DNA of 64,000 nt from CAYTGM01 sp964437365 (GTDB lineage Bacteria; Sumerlaeota; Sumerlaeia; SLMS01): positions 62,001 through 126,000 of the forward strand of contig CAYTGM010000003.1 in assembly GCA_964437365.1 (NCBI GenBank). The letters run 5' to 3'. Numbering within the stretch: position 1 is the stretch's first letter; every line of letters starts with the position of its first letter. Shown in pieces: positions 53,890 to 63,631 of this stretch. The translations under genes and the position numbers were made by a program. A model generated the notes under the pieces. That model was given only the letters and a program-made list of their open reading frames with translations, made no database searches and was not told where the DNA came from.

Positions 53890-54504
53890 ATGAGTTTAAT
53901 GCTCGGCCGCAAAAAGAAGAAAAAAGTCGTCGTCTTTCTTTGTACTGGAAACACATGCCGCGGACCTATGGCCCAGGGATATATGAAGAAAGTCATGAAA
54001 GATAAAGGGATCAAGGAGCTTGATATAAAGACAGCAGGCGTGATGACGATCCCAGGATTAATTCCTACTGCTGAAGCGCAGCAGGTCATGCGCAGTCAGG
54101 ATGTCGAGATCTCCGGTCATCGAAGCTCCCCTCTTACAAATGAACTGATCAGAAAAGCGGACATCATCCTCGGAATGACTCCCTTCCACGTTCAGCACGC
54201 CAAGCGCATGAGCGATGACGCCAAGGACAAGACATTTCTCCTGAAAGAATACGCTGAAAGTGATCTGAAGAATTATCAGATTACAGACCCAATGGGAGCC
54301 ACTCTCGAGGTCTACAAGCGTGTGTACCGCGAAATGAAGCTCGCGATTGATAAGATGATGGAGAACAAGGAATTCTTTACGGAAATTACTCCTGAAGAAG
54401 CAAAGCAGGATACTGCACCCGCGAAGAAGTCTGCTTCTAAGAAGAAATCTACTTCCAAAAAGAAGAGCACAGCAGCCAAGACCGCATCGAGCTCCAGTTC
54501 TTAA
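53890..54504 (+). CDS. low-molecular-weight protein phosphatase with histone-H1-like tail
   Basis: A 204-residue protein. The P-loop CTGNTCR (Cys18 to Arg24) and the general-acid Asp in ITDPMGA mark the LMW-PTP/arginine phosphatase family. The residue after the P-loop Arg, normally Ser or Thr, is Gly. After the family's usual end (about 160) comes a roughly 30-residue tail of alternating Ala/Lys/Ser (KKSASKKKSTSKKKS) resembling histone H1/HU-type DNA-binding tails. The N-terminus is also Lys-rich (RKKKKK). GAGGT lies about 12 bases upstream. A strong terminator follows. Substrate unknown: phosphotyrosine or phosphoarginine. Confidence 0.85.
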   Translation: MSLMLGRKKKKKVVVFLCTGNTCRGPMAQGYMKKVMKDKGIKELDIKTAGVMTIPGLIPTAEAQQVMRSQDVEISGHRSSPLTNELIRKADIILGMTPFHVQHAKRMSDDAKDKTFLLKEYAESDLKNYQITDPMGATLEVYKRVYREMKLAIDKMMENKEFFTEITPEEAKQDTAPAKKSASKKKSTSKKKSTAAKTASSSSS

Positions 54505-55114
54505 CCAGTTCCCTTAAAGTTCAGTTTCTTTTGATGCGCTGTCGGTGATTTCCGATGGCGCTTTTTCTTTTTTAGCCCTGATTCCTGATTCGTAACACCT
54601 CGCGGAGCTGGAAGAAGTCGGTCTAAAAACAAACCGCTCCAGTCCAAAGTGACCACCCGCGTCCTTAAAAACAACGCTTCCATCTGCCTTGCTTAAGGAC
54701 GTAGCGAAACTCAAAAACAGGCTGGAAGGCGCCAAGAACTAGTAACATCCCCCATCAGCCCATCAGGGTTTCCCTTATACAGAATAGGGAAACACGCGCA
54801 AGATGAGCCACCCTGAATAGTGGCCTAAAAGACTGATAAGGCTTGAATTAGGTCAATAGTGCGGAGGAACCTGGGAATTTTTTTCTACTCCTTAGAATTT
54901 TCCTTCTCAGTTTGAGTTGACAGTTGAGATGAATTTTCCAACGTTCTCAGGATATCTCTCAAGATTTCTCAGCTTTTTTTACGAAATCTTCGGTATAAAT
55001 CTGGTACCTTTCGCCACAGGTCCATTATTACGATCGCTTATCGCGCGAGCTCATCTCCAGTTTGATCTCCGCCGTAGGTTGTCAATCTGACTTAACCCTT
55101 AAAGGAGATCCCTG
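54505..55114. other. long non-coding region
   Basis: A 610-bp gap. It holds the terminator at 54536-54572, an imperfect hairpin (GTTTCCCT/AGGGAAAC at 54768-54793) and the leader of the next gene. No small gene or repeat recognised in the rest. Confidence 0.5.
54536..54572 (+). terminator. rho-independent terminator
   Basis: Stem GCGCTGTCGG/CCGATGGCGC (10 bp, two G-U pairs), loop TGATTT, followed by TTTTTCTTTTTT. Ends the phosphatase gene. Confidence 0.92.
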
Positions 55115-56866
55115 ATGAAGCCCATCAAATCAAATTTTCTTTCCACAATGCTCGCAGCGGGTGGCTTGGCCTTAACCACACCTCTTGTGCTTAACGCTGA
55201 TACGCTCGTCGACAGCTTCGACAATTCCAACCCAGCCAGTGTCGGAGACAGACCCTGGGGAGGCACGGCAACCTGGAGAAACATTCTCAACGGAACAGCT
55301 GGCGGTAACGATAATTGGAAATCGGGAACTGCTGGAAAAGGAAACAAAATCAGGTCGATAAGTGATACCACACCGGGAAATAACGACACCTATGATACTG
55401 CCATCGTTTCTGGATCCATGCGTTACAACCACGATACAGCAGCTGATGGTGGAGGCATCACTGCCTCAGGTGCATTGACCGCTTCAAAAGCCTTCCAGCA
55501 GCTCGGCTTCCAGATTATACGGGAAACGGCTGACTTTGATGCAACCTCTTCCAATTACTTCCGCGTAACAGCCTGGCTTGATGATGCTTCAACGGCTGCA
55601 CCCACTCCAAATCCTCTCAAATCCTCTGCGAATATGATCATCAGTTTTGGTCAGGAGCCAGGTGCTGGAACACTATTCGGAGTTATTCCTCTGAACCAAC
55701 CTGCGAAGTTTGCCATGGGCCCTTACAATTCAGGTACTGGCACACTTGAAGGATTGAGTGTGACGAGTGCTCCTCAGGTTTTCATTCTTGATATTAAGGA
55801 TACGAATATATTTAAAGTTGATGATGACTTCGAAGCTTTTCAAGTGGACACATGGAACAGCAATTCCGGCGCACCGGTGCTGTCTGCTGGGGACCTTGCC
55901 CTCGATGACTGGTCGGATATACGAACGATTCAGTTCGCCTCTCTTGTTCAGGGCGCTGCTGCTCAAACTGGCAGTTTCCGTGTCTCATTCGCCATCGACG
56001 ATGCGATGTTTCTGGATAACCTTCCAGGACTGAGCTTTAGCGCCGATCCCCTGGCACTGACTGAAGGCGGGTCTGACAGCGTGGATGTTGTTCTCGATGC
56101 TCTTCCGAGTCACGATGTTACATTTGATTTCCCCGATAATTCACTTTTCGAGTTTTCTCCGAATCAATTGATTTTCACGACATCAAACTGGGATACGCCT
56201 CAGCCACTGACCGTTACCGCGATAGACACAGGAACAATTGAAGGCACCAGCAACGAGGCATACGATCCAGGAGTATCAACGAGCGATTTGTGGTATGGCA
56301 ATGAAACACTGGATTCATTGAACGTTGCATTAACAGAAAATAATGCAGGCGATTTAATCATTAATGAAATCATGGCAGATCCAACGGGATTCGACTCCAA
56401 TGGAGACAGCACGCTCGACGTGATTGAAGACGAATACGTTGAGCTATACAATACAACGGGCGGCTCCCTTGATATATCAGGTTGGACGATTTCTGATGGT
56501 TCAGGTCTTCAATATACGTTTCCGGCGTCAACAATCATACCAGCAGATGGCACTGTCGTCATCTTTGGCGGTGGGACTCCCACTGGAATTCCTGGAGACT
56601 TTGTAGATACAGCAGGTGGCTCTCTCTCGCTGAACAATACGGGAGATACGGTAACGGTAGAGAATGAAGTGTCTCAGCTTGTGGATACAGTGACCTACGG
56701 ATCAGAAGGCAACAATGACGAGTCCTTAACGCGCGACCCGGACATATCGGGCGGTTTCGTTGGTCATACGACAGCGACTGGTTCAGGCGGTTCTCAAGGA
56801 TCACCTGGAACGAAGATTAACGGTTCTGCCCTCCCTGTCGAACTTGATCAGTTTATCGTTGATTAA
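55115..56866 (+). CDS. secreted protein with RPWGG module and lamin-tail domain
   Basis: A 583-residue protein with a signal peptide ending near LVLNA. Residues about 30-300 are a beta-rich module with RPWGGTATWR, DNWKSGT, a DFDATSSNYFRVTAW strand and FAIDDAMFL. An Ig/Calx-beta-like domain (about 300-410) has FSPNQLIFTTSNWDTPQPLTV. A lamin-tail domain (about 415-555) has DLIINEIMADPTG, EDEYVELYN, ISGWTISDG and QGSPGTKI. Lamin-tail domains in bacteria are typical of secreted or surface nucleases and adhesins; no nuclease motif is seen here. AAAGGAGA lies 7 bases before the ATG. The first two domains recur three times in the next gene. Confidence 0.75.
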   Translation: MKPIKSNFLSTMLAAGGLALTTPLVLNADTLVDSFDNSNPASVGDRPWGGTATWRNILNGTAGGNDNWKSGTAGKGNKIRSISDTTPGNNDTYDTAIVSGSMRYNHDTAADGGGITASGALTASKAFQQLGFQIIRETADFDATSSNYFRVTAWLDDASTAAPTPNPLKSSANMIISFGQEPGAGTLFGVIPLNQPAKFAMGPYNSGTGTLEGLSVTSAPQVFILDIKDTNIFKVDDDFEAFQVDTWNSNSGAPVLSAGDLALDDWSDIRTIQFASLVQGAAAQTGSFRVSFAIDDAMFLDNLPGLSFSADPLALTEGGSDSVDVVLDALPSHDVTFDFPDNSLFEFSPNQLIFTTSNWDTPQPLTVTAIDTGTIEGTSNEAYDPGVSTSDLWYGNETLDSLNVALTENNAGDLIINEIMADPTGFDSNGDSTLDVIEDEYVELYNTTGGSLDISGWTISDGSGLQYTFPASTIIPADGTVVIFGGGTPTGIPGDFVDTAGGSLSLNNTGDTVTVENEVSQLVDTVTYGSEGNNDESLTRDPDISGGFVGHTTATGSGGSQGSPGTKINGSALPVELDQFIVD

Positions 56867-56879
56867 GGTCAAATAACCC

Positions 56880-56930
56880 AGACGTGAAAGAGTGCGAGCG
56901 CCTTAGACACTTCTTTCACGTCTCTTTATA
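56880..56930 (+). terminator. rho-independent terminator
   Basis: Perfect 12-bp stem AGACGTGAAAGA/TCTTTCACGTCT (extendable past a bulge), followed by CTTTATAT, just after the stop of the lamin-tail gene. Confidence 0.85.
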
Positions 56931-56993
56931 TACATCTTCAATTCTGGCATCATTGCTTAAATGCATTTTGACACCCAATGAAAGGGGAAACAA

Positions 56994-59900
56994 ATGAAAG
57001 GACACCGTAATTTGAAGAGAGTAAGCGGTTACATGCTAACGGCTGCTCTTTGTGGGATTACGAGCATCGGCTACTCTGACGTCGTTGTCGACAATTTTGA
57101 TGACACCGATATCACGACACCGGGAACTCGACCGTGGGGAGGGGGCGCAACATGGCGTCCGCTCTATGATGGTCTAGACCAGGGTCTTGACAATTGGAAA
57201 GCAGGCACTCCCGGTAACGAATACAAGTGGCGCATGATCAATGACACAACCCCCGGCATTAATGACATCTATCCCGCATCTGTCATTTCCGGCGCACTCA
57301 ATTATCAGGACACAGGAAATGGCATCGCCGCGTCCGGTGCAACTGTTGAGGCACTTGCAATTCAGAATATGGGTCTTCAGATTACAAGAGATGATGAAGG
57401 CTTTGATGCTTCAGCTTACGATTATGTACGGTTCACCGCCTGGTATACACAGCCACCTAATAAAGCGGGAACGGCTTTCACACTCTCCCTGGGTGGAGAA
57501 CCAATTAATGGGACGGTTGGAACCGGAAGTATCAACGAAGCTCCTCTGTCTGGACCAGCCCCTTTGGCACTGGGACCTTGGAACACGCTATCTGACACCC
57601 TTGATGGCGTTCCGGTAACAACGACACCAACCTCTTTCGTTGTTCCCATCAAGGACAGTGACGCATTCAAAGTTGATCCAAACCTGCAGACTCTCTCATT
57701 ATTACTTTATGCGGGAGTTGACTTTGAGCCACTTCCTGGAGATCTGGCACTCAATGACTTTTCCTCGATTCGCTCTATACAGTTTAATGTCACCTCTCGT
57801 GGAGCCGATGCACAGGGAAGTTCACTCTCAGTGAAGTTCGCTGTAGATGATATTATGTTTCTGGCAGAAGCCCCGGGGTATGATTTTGGGAATGGCCCCT
57901 TTGATTTGATCGGCGGCGGAGCACCGCTTTCTATTCCTGTTCGCCTCACAGCGATGCCTACCGATGATGTGACTCTTGAATTTCCAAGTATCAGCGGTCT
58001 CGCCTACTCAAGTAACTCCCTCACATTTACTCCCAACAATTGGGATATTCCTCAACAACTTGAAGTTGCTGCGGATGAAAGCCTGGTCAGCACAATGCCA
58101 GACATCACGCCGACAGTCACAACGACAGATCTCTGGTATTCTAATAATAGTCCAGATCCGTTGCTTCTGAATGTGCTCGCCAACCCAATCAACGATGATG
58201 TGCTTGTTGATGATTTCGAAGACGAAACGGACCTGACAGTGGTTGGTGTTCGGCCCTGGGGGGGAAGCGCTACCTGGCGTCCTCTTAAGAATGGCTTTGA
58301 TGGAGGTAATGACAACTGGAAGGCTGGGACTCCTGGCAATGAATATAAGATTCGCTCTCTTGACACATTAACCCCTGGAGTGAATGATATATACCCTTCA
58401 GCAGTTGTTTCCGGATCTTACCGCTATCAGGACCAGGGCGGTGGTGTTAATCCATCTATCGCACCTGCCCCTCAATTCGCCTTTCAGTTGATGGGTTCTC
58501 AAATCCTGCGTGAAGATACGAACTTTGATGCGACCAATTACAACTTTATTCGCTTTACTGGATGGTATACGAAGACTCCAAGTAAGCCAGACGATACGGT
58601 CTTTTTTGTTCAGGTAAACCAGGAACCAGAAGATGGTATAGTTGGTTCAGGTTCAATCAATGAAGCACCTCTCAATCAACCCTACAAAAACATAACCGGA
58701 CCGTGGGATACAAATACCGATGAATTAGTCGGTGTTCCCATGACGTCCTCACCTCAGTCTTTCGTCGTTGCGATCAAGGATCCGGCTCAGTTCAAGGTCG
58801 ACCCTTTCTTTGAAGACTATACAAAAGCTGTTCTTCAACTTTTCGACTTCAATCCTGTTCCTCAAAGCCTCGCATTGGATGACTTCAGCGCTATACGCTC
58901 CTTAATGTTTCAAGCAGTCGTAAAGGAAGACGCTGCAACCACTGATCCATTGGATCTTCAGTTTGCCCTGGATGATATATATTTCCTCCAGGAATACCCT
59001 GAAATACAGATCACTCCTGACAACGTGATCGCAACGGCTGGCGGAGCTCCGGTGAAGGTAGACGTCACAATGACGGCTCGTCCAACAGACACCGTTACGG
59101 TGAACTTTACAGACACGTCGTTCTTCTCCTTCTCACCATCATCGATTGAATTTACTCCGGAAAACTGGCGAGGTTCGAGAACGCTGTGCATCCAGGGACT
59201 ACAGGAGACGGTCGCACAGATCTCCAGTCCGAATGCAGTAACAAGCGACCTGTGGTACTCGACCAACCCTCTGCCCGATCTAAGCATTACAGTCGACGCG
59301 AACGCACTTGATGATGATGTCATTGTTGATGATTTTGACAATCCTGATCTCACTCAGGTTGGTGTCAGGCCATGGGGCGGTTCATCCACATGGAGACCTA
59401 TTTACAATGGTATAGACCAAGGTAACGACAACTGGAAGGCAGGCACTCCAGGCAATGAGTATAAGCTACGGACTATCAGTGATGCTGTCATCGGTGTTAA
59501 CGATATTTATCCTGCGGGAGTCACAGATGGCTCGATCAGATTTCAGGATACCGGTGGTGGTGTGAATCCAAGCGGGGCAACTTCTCCGACCCTCGCGTTT
59601 CAGACTCTCGGTCTTCAAATCGTCCGGGATGATGTCGACTTCGACGCTGACCCGTTCCCCTATCTCAGGTTCACGGGGTGGTATGTTGAAGGTCCAACCA
59701 AACCAGATGACACTGTCTTTACAGTTACTTTTGGCGAAGAACCCGACCCGGGAACTATCTTTACGGGATCCATTAATGAAGCTGATCTGAATATCGCTCA
59801 GCAATCAGTAACAGGTCCATGGGATCCGAACACAAATGAGATCGTCGGGGTTCCAATGACGATGACTCCGCAGTCTTTCGTGGTTCCTATCAAAGACACG

Positions 59901-61859
59901 GATATATTCAAGATCGATCCAGATTTTGACCTGCTCATCAAACTGTTTTCCGCGGGAGCAGACCTGACTCCTCTACTTGCATCTTACGAGCTGGATGATT
60001 GGACAAACCTGAGAACCATTCAATTCAATGCACAGGTTCTTGGTGCGGCGGCTCAGTCAGATCCTCTCATCGGGAAGTTTGCTCTCGATGATATCATGTT
60101 CCTTCAGGATTTCCCTGGTGTGGCCTATAACTCCTCACCTGTTCAGGTAATAGAAGGCGGAGCATCTATGGACGTAGGTGTTAGACTTCGTGCTAAGCCA
60201 ACACATCCTGTAAACTTGACCTTCGCGAATACATCGGCACTCACTTTCAGTCCGAATATCCTGACATTTACTCCAGAAAACTGGAGAGGTGAGCAGACAC
60301 TGACAGTATCCGCTCCTGTGTCTGGAGAAGGACCTGTTGTGATTCCTGTCGTCCCTTCTGCAGCCTCTGAAGATCTCTGGTACAAGTCGAACCCAATGGA
60401 CGAGTTGATCGTGGATCTTCTGGATGTAGCACCTACTCCGACACCGACTCCTTCGCCAACTCCTTCCCCGACACCGACGCCTTCTCCTACGGCGACACCG
60501 ACTGCAACTCCAACTCCAACACCGACGGCTACTCCAACGGCGACACCCACCCCATCACCAACGACAACTCCGACGTTGACGATGACACCAACTCCGACGG
60601 CAACACCTACACCGTCTCCAACCACAACACCAACGTTGACGATGACACCGACACCAACAGCAAGCCCATCGCCAACAGCTACGGCAACGCCTTCGCCGAC
60701 GGCGAGCCCGACTCCAACGCCAACCGCGTCTCCAACTCTGACGCCATCACCGACACCAACAGCAACTCCTTCGCCGACACCAAGCCCATCACCTTCACCT
60801 ACGCCGGGTCCGGTCACTGTAACCTTTGATTTTCCTGGTAATAATGATGAAGGCTGGGTGTTCGGTGGAACAAACGTCTATCCGATTCCTTCCAGCAGTA
60901 TTACAGATGAGAAGTTGAACATTGAATCAACTCAGATCTTGAACTTTGGTTTCTGGACTTCTCCGCTTATTGAGCTCTTTCCAGCGCCCAAAGGCCTGCA
61001 ACAAGCTCCAGATCTGTTTGAATTGGAGATGAGTATTCAGTCAAACCAAACAGATAGAACTCTGGCTCCGACACTTCGTATCAGGACAAACTCTGGTAAC
61101 TTTGAACGGGCCCATGTTCTCGTGTCTGAATCAGAAAGCCAGGCTGATTTCTCACCTGACACCACCCTCCGCCCCTACATCCTTCTTTTTGCTCCGATTG
61201 CGAATGATGCTTCAGTTCGTCTTGCTTTTGAATCTCTAACTTTCAACCCAGCAGATTCACTCAGCAATGTCTTCAGCATGGACTCAGCGACAGTCAGTCC
61301 CGTCTTCCTTGATGCCAAAACGGAGCTCTTGACTCTTGATTTCGGTGGAAAAGGCAGTGAAACGAACGGCTGGATTCCAGTTAACGCTGCGCCGGCGATT
61401 CCTGCTGCGCCAACCGAAGTCACTGGTAACGGACTGAAGATCGGTGGAGTTCCTGGTCGTGGTGTGACAGATAGTAATCCCTACGGGTTCTGGTCATCAC
61501 CTGCCGGGACGAACTTCTTTACAGCAACCGGCAGCACGATCTATGAAGTGACTTTCACAATTACAAGTGATGCTTCTGAGGAAGAAAGAGGTCAAATTCC
61601 AACGGTACGCTTCCGTGTTAACAGTGAAGACCTCGAGTTTTCTACTTACGCGCTTGCAGAGTCTGTGGATACGAATGCTGACCTTCCAATTTCCGGCGAG
61701 TTCAAGGACTACTCGGTCTATTTCATCGCACCCCCTGAGATACACGATGAGGAGTTGATCTTCGCACTGGATTACCTGGTCGCTCCTGGAAGTGGAAACG
61801 CGGCAGATATTGCTGTCACTCTGTCTTCCTTCTCCATAGCCAGCTGGACACTCGATTAA
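56994..61859 (+). CDS. giant secreted protein with three RPWGG modules, TP linker and paired C-terminal modules
   Basis: A 1621-residue protein with a signal peptide (hydrophobic core MLTAALCGITSIGYS). Three tandem modules start at about residues 30, 400 and 772; each has RPWGGxxTWRP, DNWKAGTPGNEYK, INDIYPA and a FALDDI(Y/M)FL-type end, followed by an Ig/Calx-beta-like domain with LTFTPENW-type wording. A TP/SP linker (about 1145-1272) contains TTTPTLTMTPT twice. The last 350 residues are two jelly-roll-like modules (EGWVFGG, GFWTSP; NGWIPVN, YGFWSSP) homologous to the C-termini of the FG-GAP proteins at 6-18 kb. AAAGGGG precedes the ATG. No catalytic motif; a surface or matrix binding role is inferred. 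Confidence 0.75.
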   Translation: MKGHRNLKRVSGYMLTAALCGITSIGYSDVVVDNFDDTDITTPGTRPWGGGATWRPLYDGLDQGLDNWKAGTPGNEYKWRMINDTTPGINDIYPASVISGALNYQDTGNGIAASGATVEALAIQNMGLQITRDDEGFDASAYDYVRFTAWYTQPPNKAGTAFTLSLGGEPINGTVGTGSINEAPLSGPAPLALGPWNTLSDTLDGVPVTTTPTSFVVPIKDSDAFKVDPNLQTLSLLLYAGVDFEPLPGDLALNDFSSIRSIQFNVTSRGADAQGSSLSVKFAVDDIMFLAEAPGYDFGNGPFDLIGGGAPLSIPVRLTAMPTDDVTLEFPSISGLAYSSNSLTFTPNNWDIPQQLEVAADESLVSTMPDITPTVTTTDLWYSNNSPDPLLLNVLANPINDDVLVDDFEDETDLTVVGVRPWGGSATWRPLKNGFDGGNDNWKAGTPGNEYKIRSLDTLTPGVNDIYPSAVVSGSYRYQDQGGGVNPSIAPAPQFAFQLMGSQILREDTNFDATNYNFIRFTGWYTKTPSKPDDTVFFVQVNQEPEDGIVGSGSINEAPLNQPYKNITGPWDTNTDELVGVPMTSSPQSFVVAIKDPAQFKVDPFFEDYTKAVLQLFDFNPVPQSLALDDFSAIRSLMFQAVVKEDAATTDPLDLQFALDDIYFLQEYPEIQITPDNVIATAGGAPVKVDVTMTARPTDTVTVNFTDTSFFSFSPSSIEFTPENWRGSRTLCIQGLQETVAQISSPNAVTSDLWYSTNPLPDLSITVDANALDDDVIVDDFDNPDLTQVGVRPWGGSSTWRPIYNGIDQGNDNWKAGTPGNEYKLRTISDAVIGVNDIYPAGVTDGSIRFQDTGGGVNPSGATSPTLAFQTLGLQIVRDDVDFDADPFPYLRFTGWYVEGPTKPDDTVFTVTFGEEPDPGTIFTGSINEADLNIAQQSVTGPWDPNTNEIVGVPMTMTPQSFVVPIKDTDIFKIDPDFDLLIKLFSAGADLTPLLASYELDDWTNLRTIQFNAQVLGAAAQSDPLIGKFALDDIMFLQDFPGVAYNSSPVQVIEGGASMDVGVRLRAKPTHPVNLTFANTSALTFSPNILTFTPENWRGEQTLTVSAPVSGEGPVVIPVVPSAASEDLWYKSNPMDELIVDLLDVAPTPTPTPSPTPSPTPTPSPTATPTATPTPTPTATPTATPTPSPTTTPTLTMTPTPTATPTPSPTTTPTLTMTPTPTASPSPTATATPSPTASPTPTPTASPTLTPSPTPTATPSPTPSPSPSPTPGPVTVTFDFPGNNDEGWVFGGTNVYPIPSSSITDEKLNIESTQILNFGFWTSPLIELFPAPKGLQQAPDLFELEMSIQSNQTDRTLAPTLRIRTNSGNFERAHVLVSESESQADFSPDTTLRPYILLFAPIANDASVRLAFESLTFNPADSLSNVFSMDSATVSPVFLDAKTELLTLDFGGKGSETNGWIPVNAAPAIPAAPTEVTGNGLKIGGVPGRGVTDSNPYGFWSSPAGTNFFTATGSTIYEVTFTITSDASEEERGQIPTVRFRVNSEDLEFSTYALAESVDTNADLPISGEFKDYSVYFIAPPEIHDEELIFALDYLVAPGSGNAADIAVTLSSFSIASWTLD

Positions 61860-61890
61860 ACAGTAGTCGACCCAGACAACCTCTAACAGA

Positions 61891-61930
61891 AACTCCCCCT
61901 TCTCAAATCGAGAAGGGGGAGTTCTTTGTA
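61891..61930. terminator. bidirectional rho-independent terminator
   Basis: Perfect 14-bp stem AACTCCCCCTTCTC/GAGAAGGGGGAGTT with a 5-base loop, between the convergent giant-protein and DAHP synthase genes. Confidence 0.93.
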
Positions 61931-61953
61931 TATACTTATTTTAGAAGACCTGG

Positions 61954-63348
61954 TTAGCCTTTGCCGTTCTCCATACTATCGGCGATTGCGAAGGCTACTT
62001 CCATTGCCTGTTCGTAGTTGAGGCGAGGATCGCAAAGCGACTCATAGCGGGTTGACAAGTCATCTTCTGTTACGCCACTCATGCCACCAAGGCATTCGGT
62101 GACGTTTCCGGCTGTGAGTTCAAAGTGTACTCCGCCGAGATGACTGTCGCAGTCCTTATGAACTTCAATAGAATCAACAAGTTCGCTTAGAATCGCATCC
62201 ACATGGCGTGTCTTAATACCTGACTCTGTAGCATAAGTGTTACCGTGCATCGGATCACAGACCCAAACGGGTTTTCTTCCGTTCTTACTTGCAGATTTAA
62301 TCAGCTCTGGAAGGACTTCACGTACTTTGCCCTGGCCCATTCTTGCAATCAGGACGATATGTCCGGGTTCTTTTTTCGGATCAAGTATCTTCAGGAGTCC
62401 TTCAAGATCTTCAGGAGACGTCTTTGGTCCGAGCTTTACGCCAATCGGGTTTTGAATTCCTCGAAAGTATTCAACGTGGGCTCCGTCAAGCTGACGTGTT
62501 CTTTCGCCAATCCATGGAAGGTGGCAGCCAAGGTTATAGAAGCCTTCGCGGCGAGGAACCTGACGTGTCAGTGCTGACTCATAATAGAGACTCAAGCCTT
62601 CATGGCTCGAATAGAACTCTGCCTGAGTGAGTTTGTCTATATGACGAGATGTCAGTGCCTCCATCACTTTAATGGAATTGCCTAATCTCTCAACGCGACG
62701 AAGGTAGGTGTCACGAAGTTCCTCGGGAAGTTCAGCTTTGCCAAGGAAATGCAGGTTCCAGTATTCGGGATGGTGAAGGTCAGTAAAGCCACCATCAATA
62801 AGGGCCCGCACAAAATTGTAGGTCATCGCGGAGTAGTGATAAGCTTTTACAAGCCTTTGCGGATCTGGGAGCCGTGATTCAGGTGTAAATTCTGAGCCAT
62901 TGATCAGATCGCCGTAATAAGAGGAAAGAGTTACCCCATCAATTGTCTCGGTCGACTTACTTCGTGGCTTGGCGTATTGTCCTGCGAAACGCCCGATGCG
63001 GACGATTGGTTTTCTTAGACCGTCGATGAGTACCAGACTCATTTGAAGAAGTATCTTCAATTTGTTGGTAATGACGGGTGCACTGCATTCGTCAAAGGTC
63101 TCTGCACAATCACCACCCTGAAGGATAAATCGCTTACCCTCAGCTGCCTCTGCAAGATGCGATTTCAGCCGCTCAATTTCCCAGCTCGTGACGAGAGGGG
63201 GGAGCGTGGACAATGAATCTGATGCCTTCTCAAGAGCATCCATGTCTGGATAATCAGGCATTTGAAGGATTGGCTTATCCTTCCAGCTATTGGTGGACCA
63301 GTTATTAAGTTGGCTGGCGGACTGGTTTTTCTCTCTCAGGGTACTCAA
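61954..63348 (-). CDS. class II 3-deoxy-7-phosphoheptulonate (DAHP) synthase
   Basis: A 464-residue enzyme of the plant-type (class II) DAHP synthase family, the first step of the shikimate pathway. Landmarks: FILQGGDCAETF, RIGRFAGQYAKPRS, SSHEGLSLYYE, HLPWIGERTRQLDGAHVEYFRGIQNPIGVKLGP, WVCDPMHGNTY and HLGGVHFELTAGNVTECLGG, with metal ligands in the GGDCAE, DPMHGN and HFE segments. The start is a TTG with GGAG 8 bases upstream; no in-frame ATG is available nearby. No other aro gene lies in the window. Confidence 0.95.
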   Translation of the reverse strand: MSTLREKNQSASQLNNWSTNSWKDKPILQMPDYPDMDALEKASDSLSTLPPLVTSWEIERLKSHLAEAAEGKRFILQGGDCAETFDECSAPVITNKLKILLQMSLVLIDGLRKPIVRIGRFAGQYAKPRSKSTETIDGVTLSSYYGDLINGSEFTPESRLPDPQRLVKAYHYSAMTYNFVRALIDGGFTDLHHPEYWNLHFLGKAELPEELRDTYLRRVERLGNSIKVMEALTSRHIDKLTQAEFYSSHEGLSLYYESALTRQVPRREGFYNLGCHLPWIGERTRQLDGAHVEYFRGIQNPIGVKLGPKTSPEDLEGLLKILDPKKEPGHIVLIARMGQGKVREVLPELIKSASKNGRKPVWVCDPMHGNTYATESGIKTRHVDAILSELVDSIEVHKDCDSHLGGVHFELTAGNVTECLGGMSGVTEDDLSTRYESLCDPRLNYEQAMEVAFAIADSMENGKG

Positions 63349-63631
63349 TTTTCTGACTCCGTTACATTGCCCTCACGGGAGAGGTGAAATTCATGGCGCT
63401 CTTCCCATGTAGGGGGCCGGAAGATTTAATGGACAGTCAGGTGCAAGGCGAGAGAAATTTCAACAGAACTTACTCCTCTGGAGTCTCGTGACCGCCAAAA
63501 GGAGGTCTTTCCGCCATGAAATTTCGGGCTAAATTAACCGGCAATCCATTTGCCCACGCTAAAGATCAGCTTCAGCCTAATTAACTGTTGGGGTTCGATA
63601 CAGATTAGATGAGGTGGTTACAAGACTCTAT

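Noticed and set aside
56944..56960. TGGCATCATTGCTT upstream of the giant protein gene as a sigma54 promoter
   Set aside because: Spacing between GG and GC is too short for a -24/-12 element.
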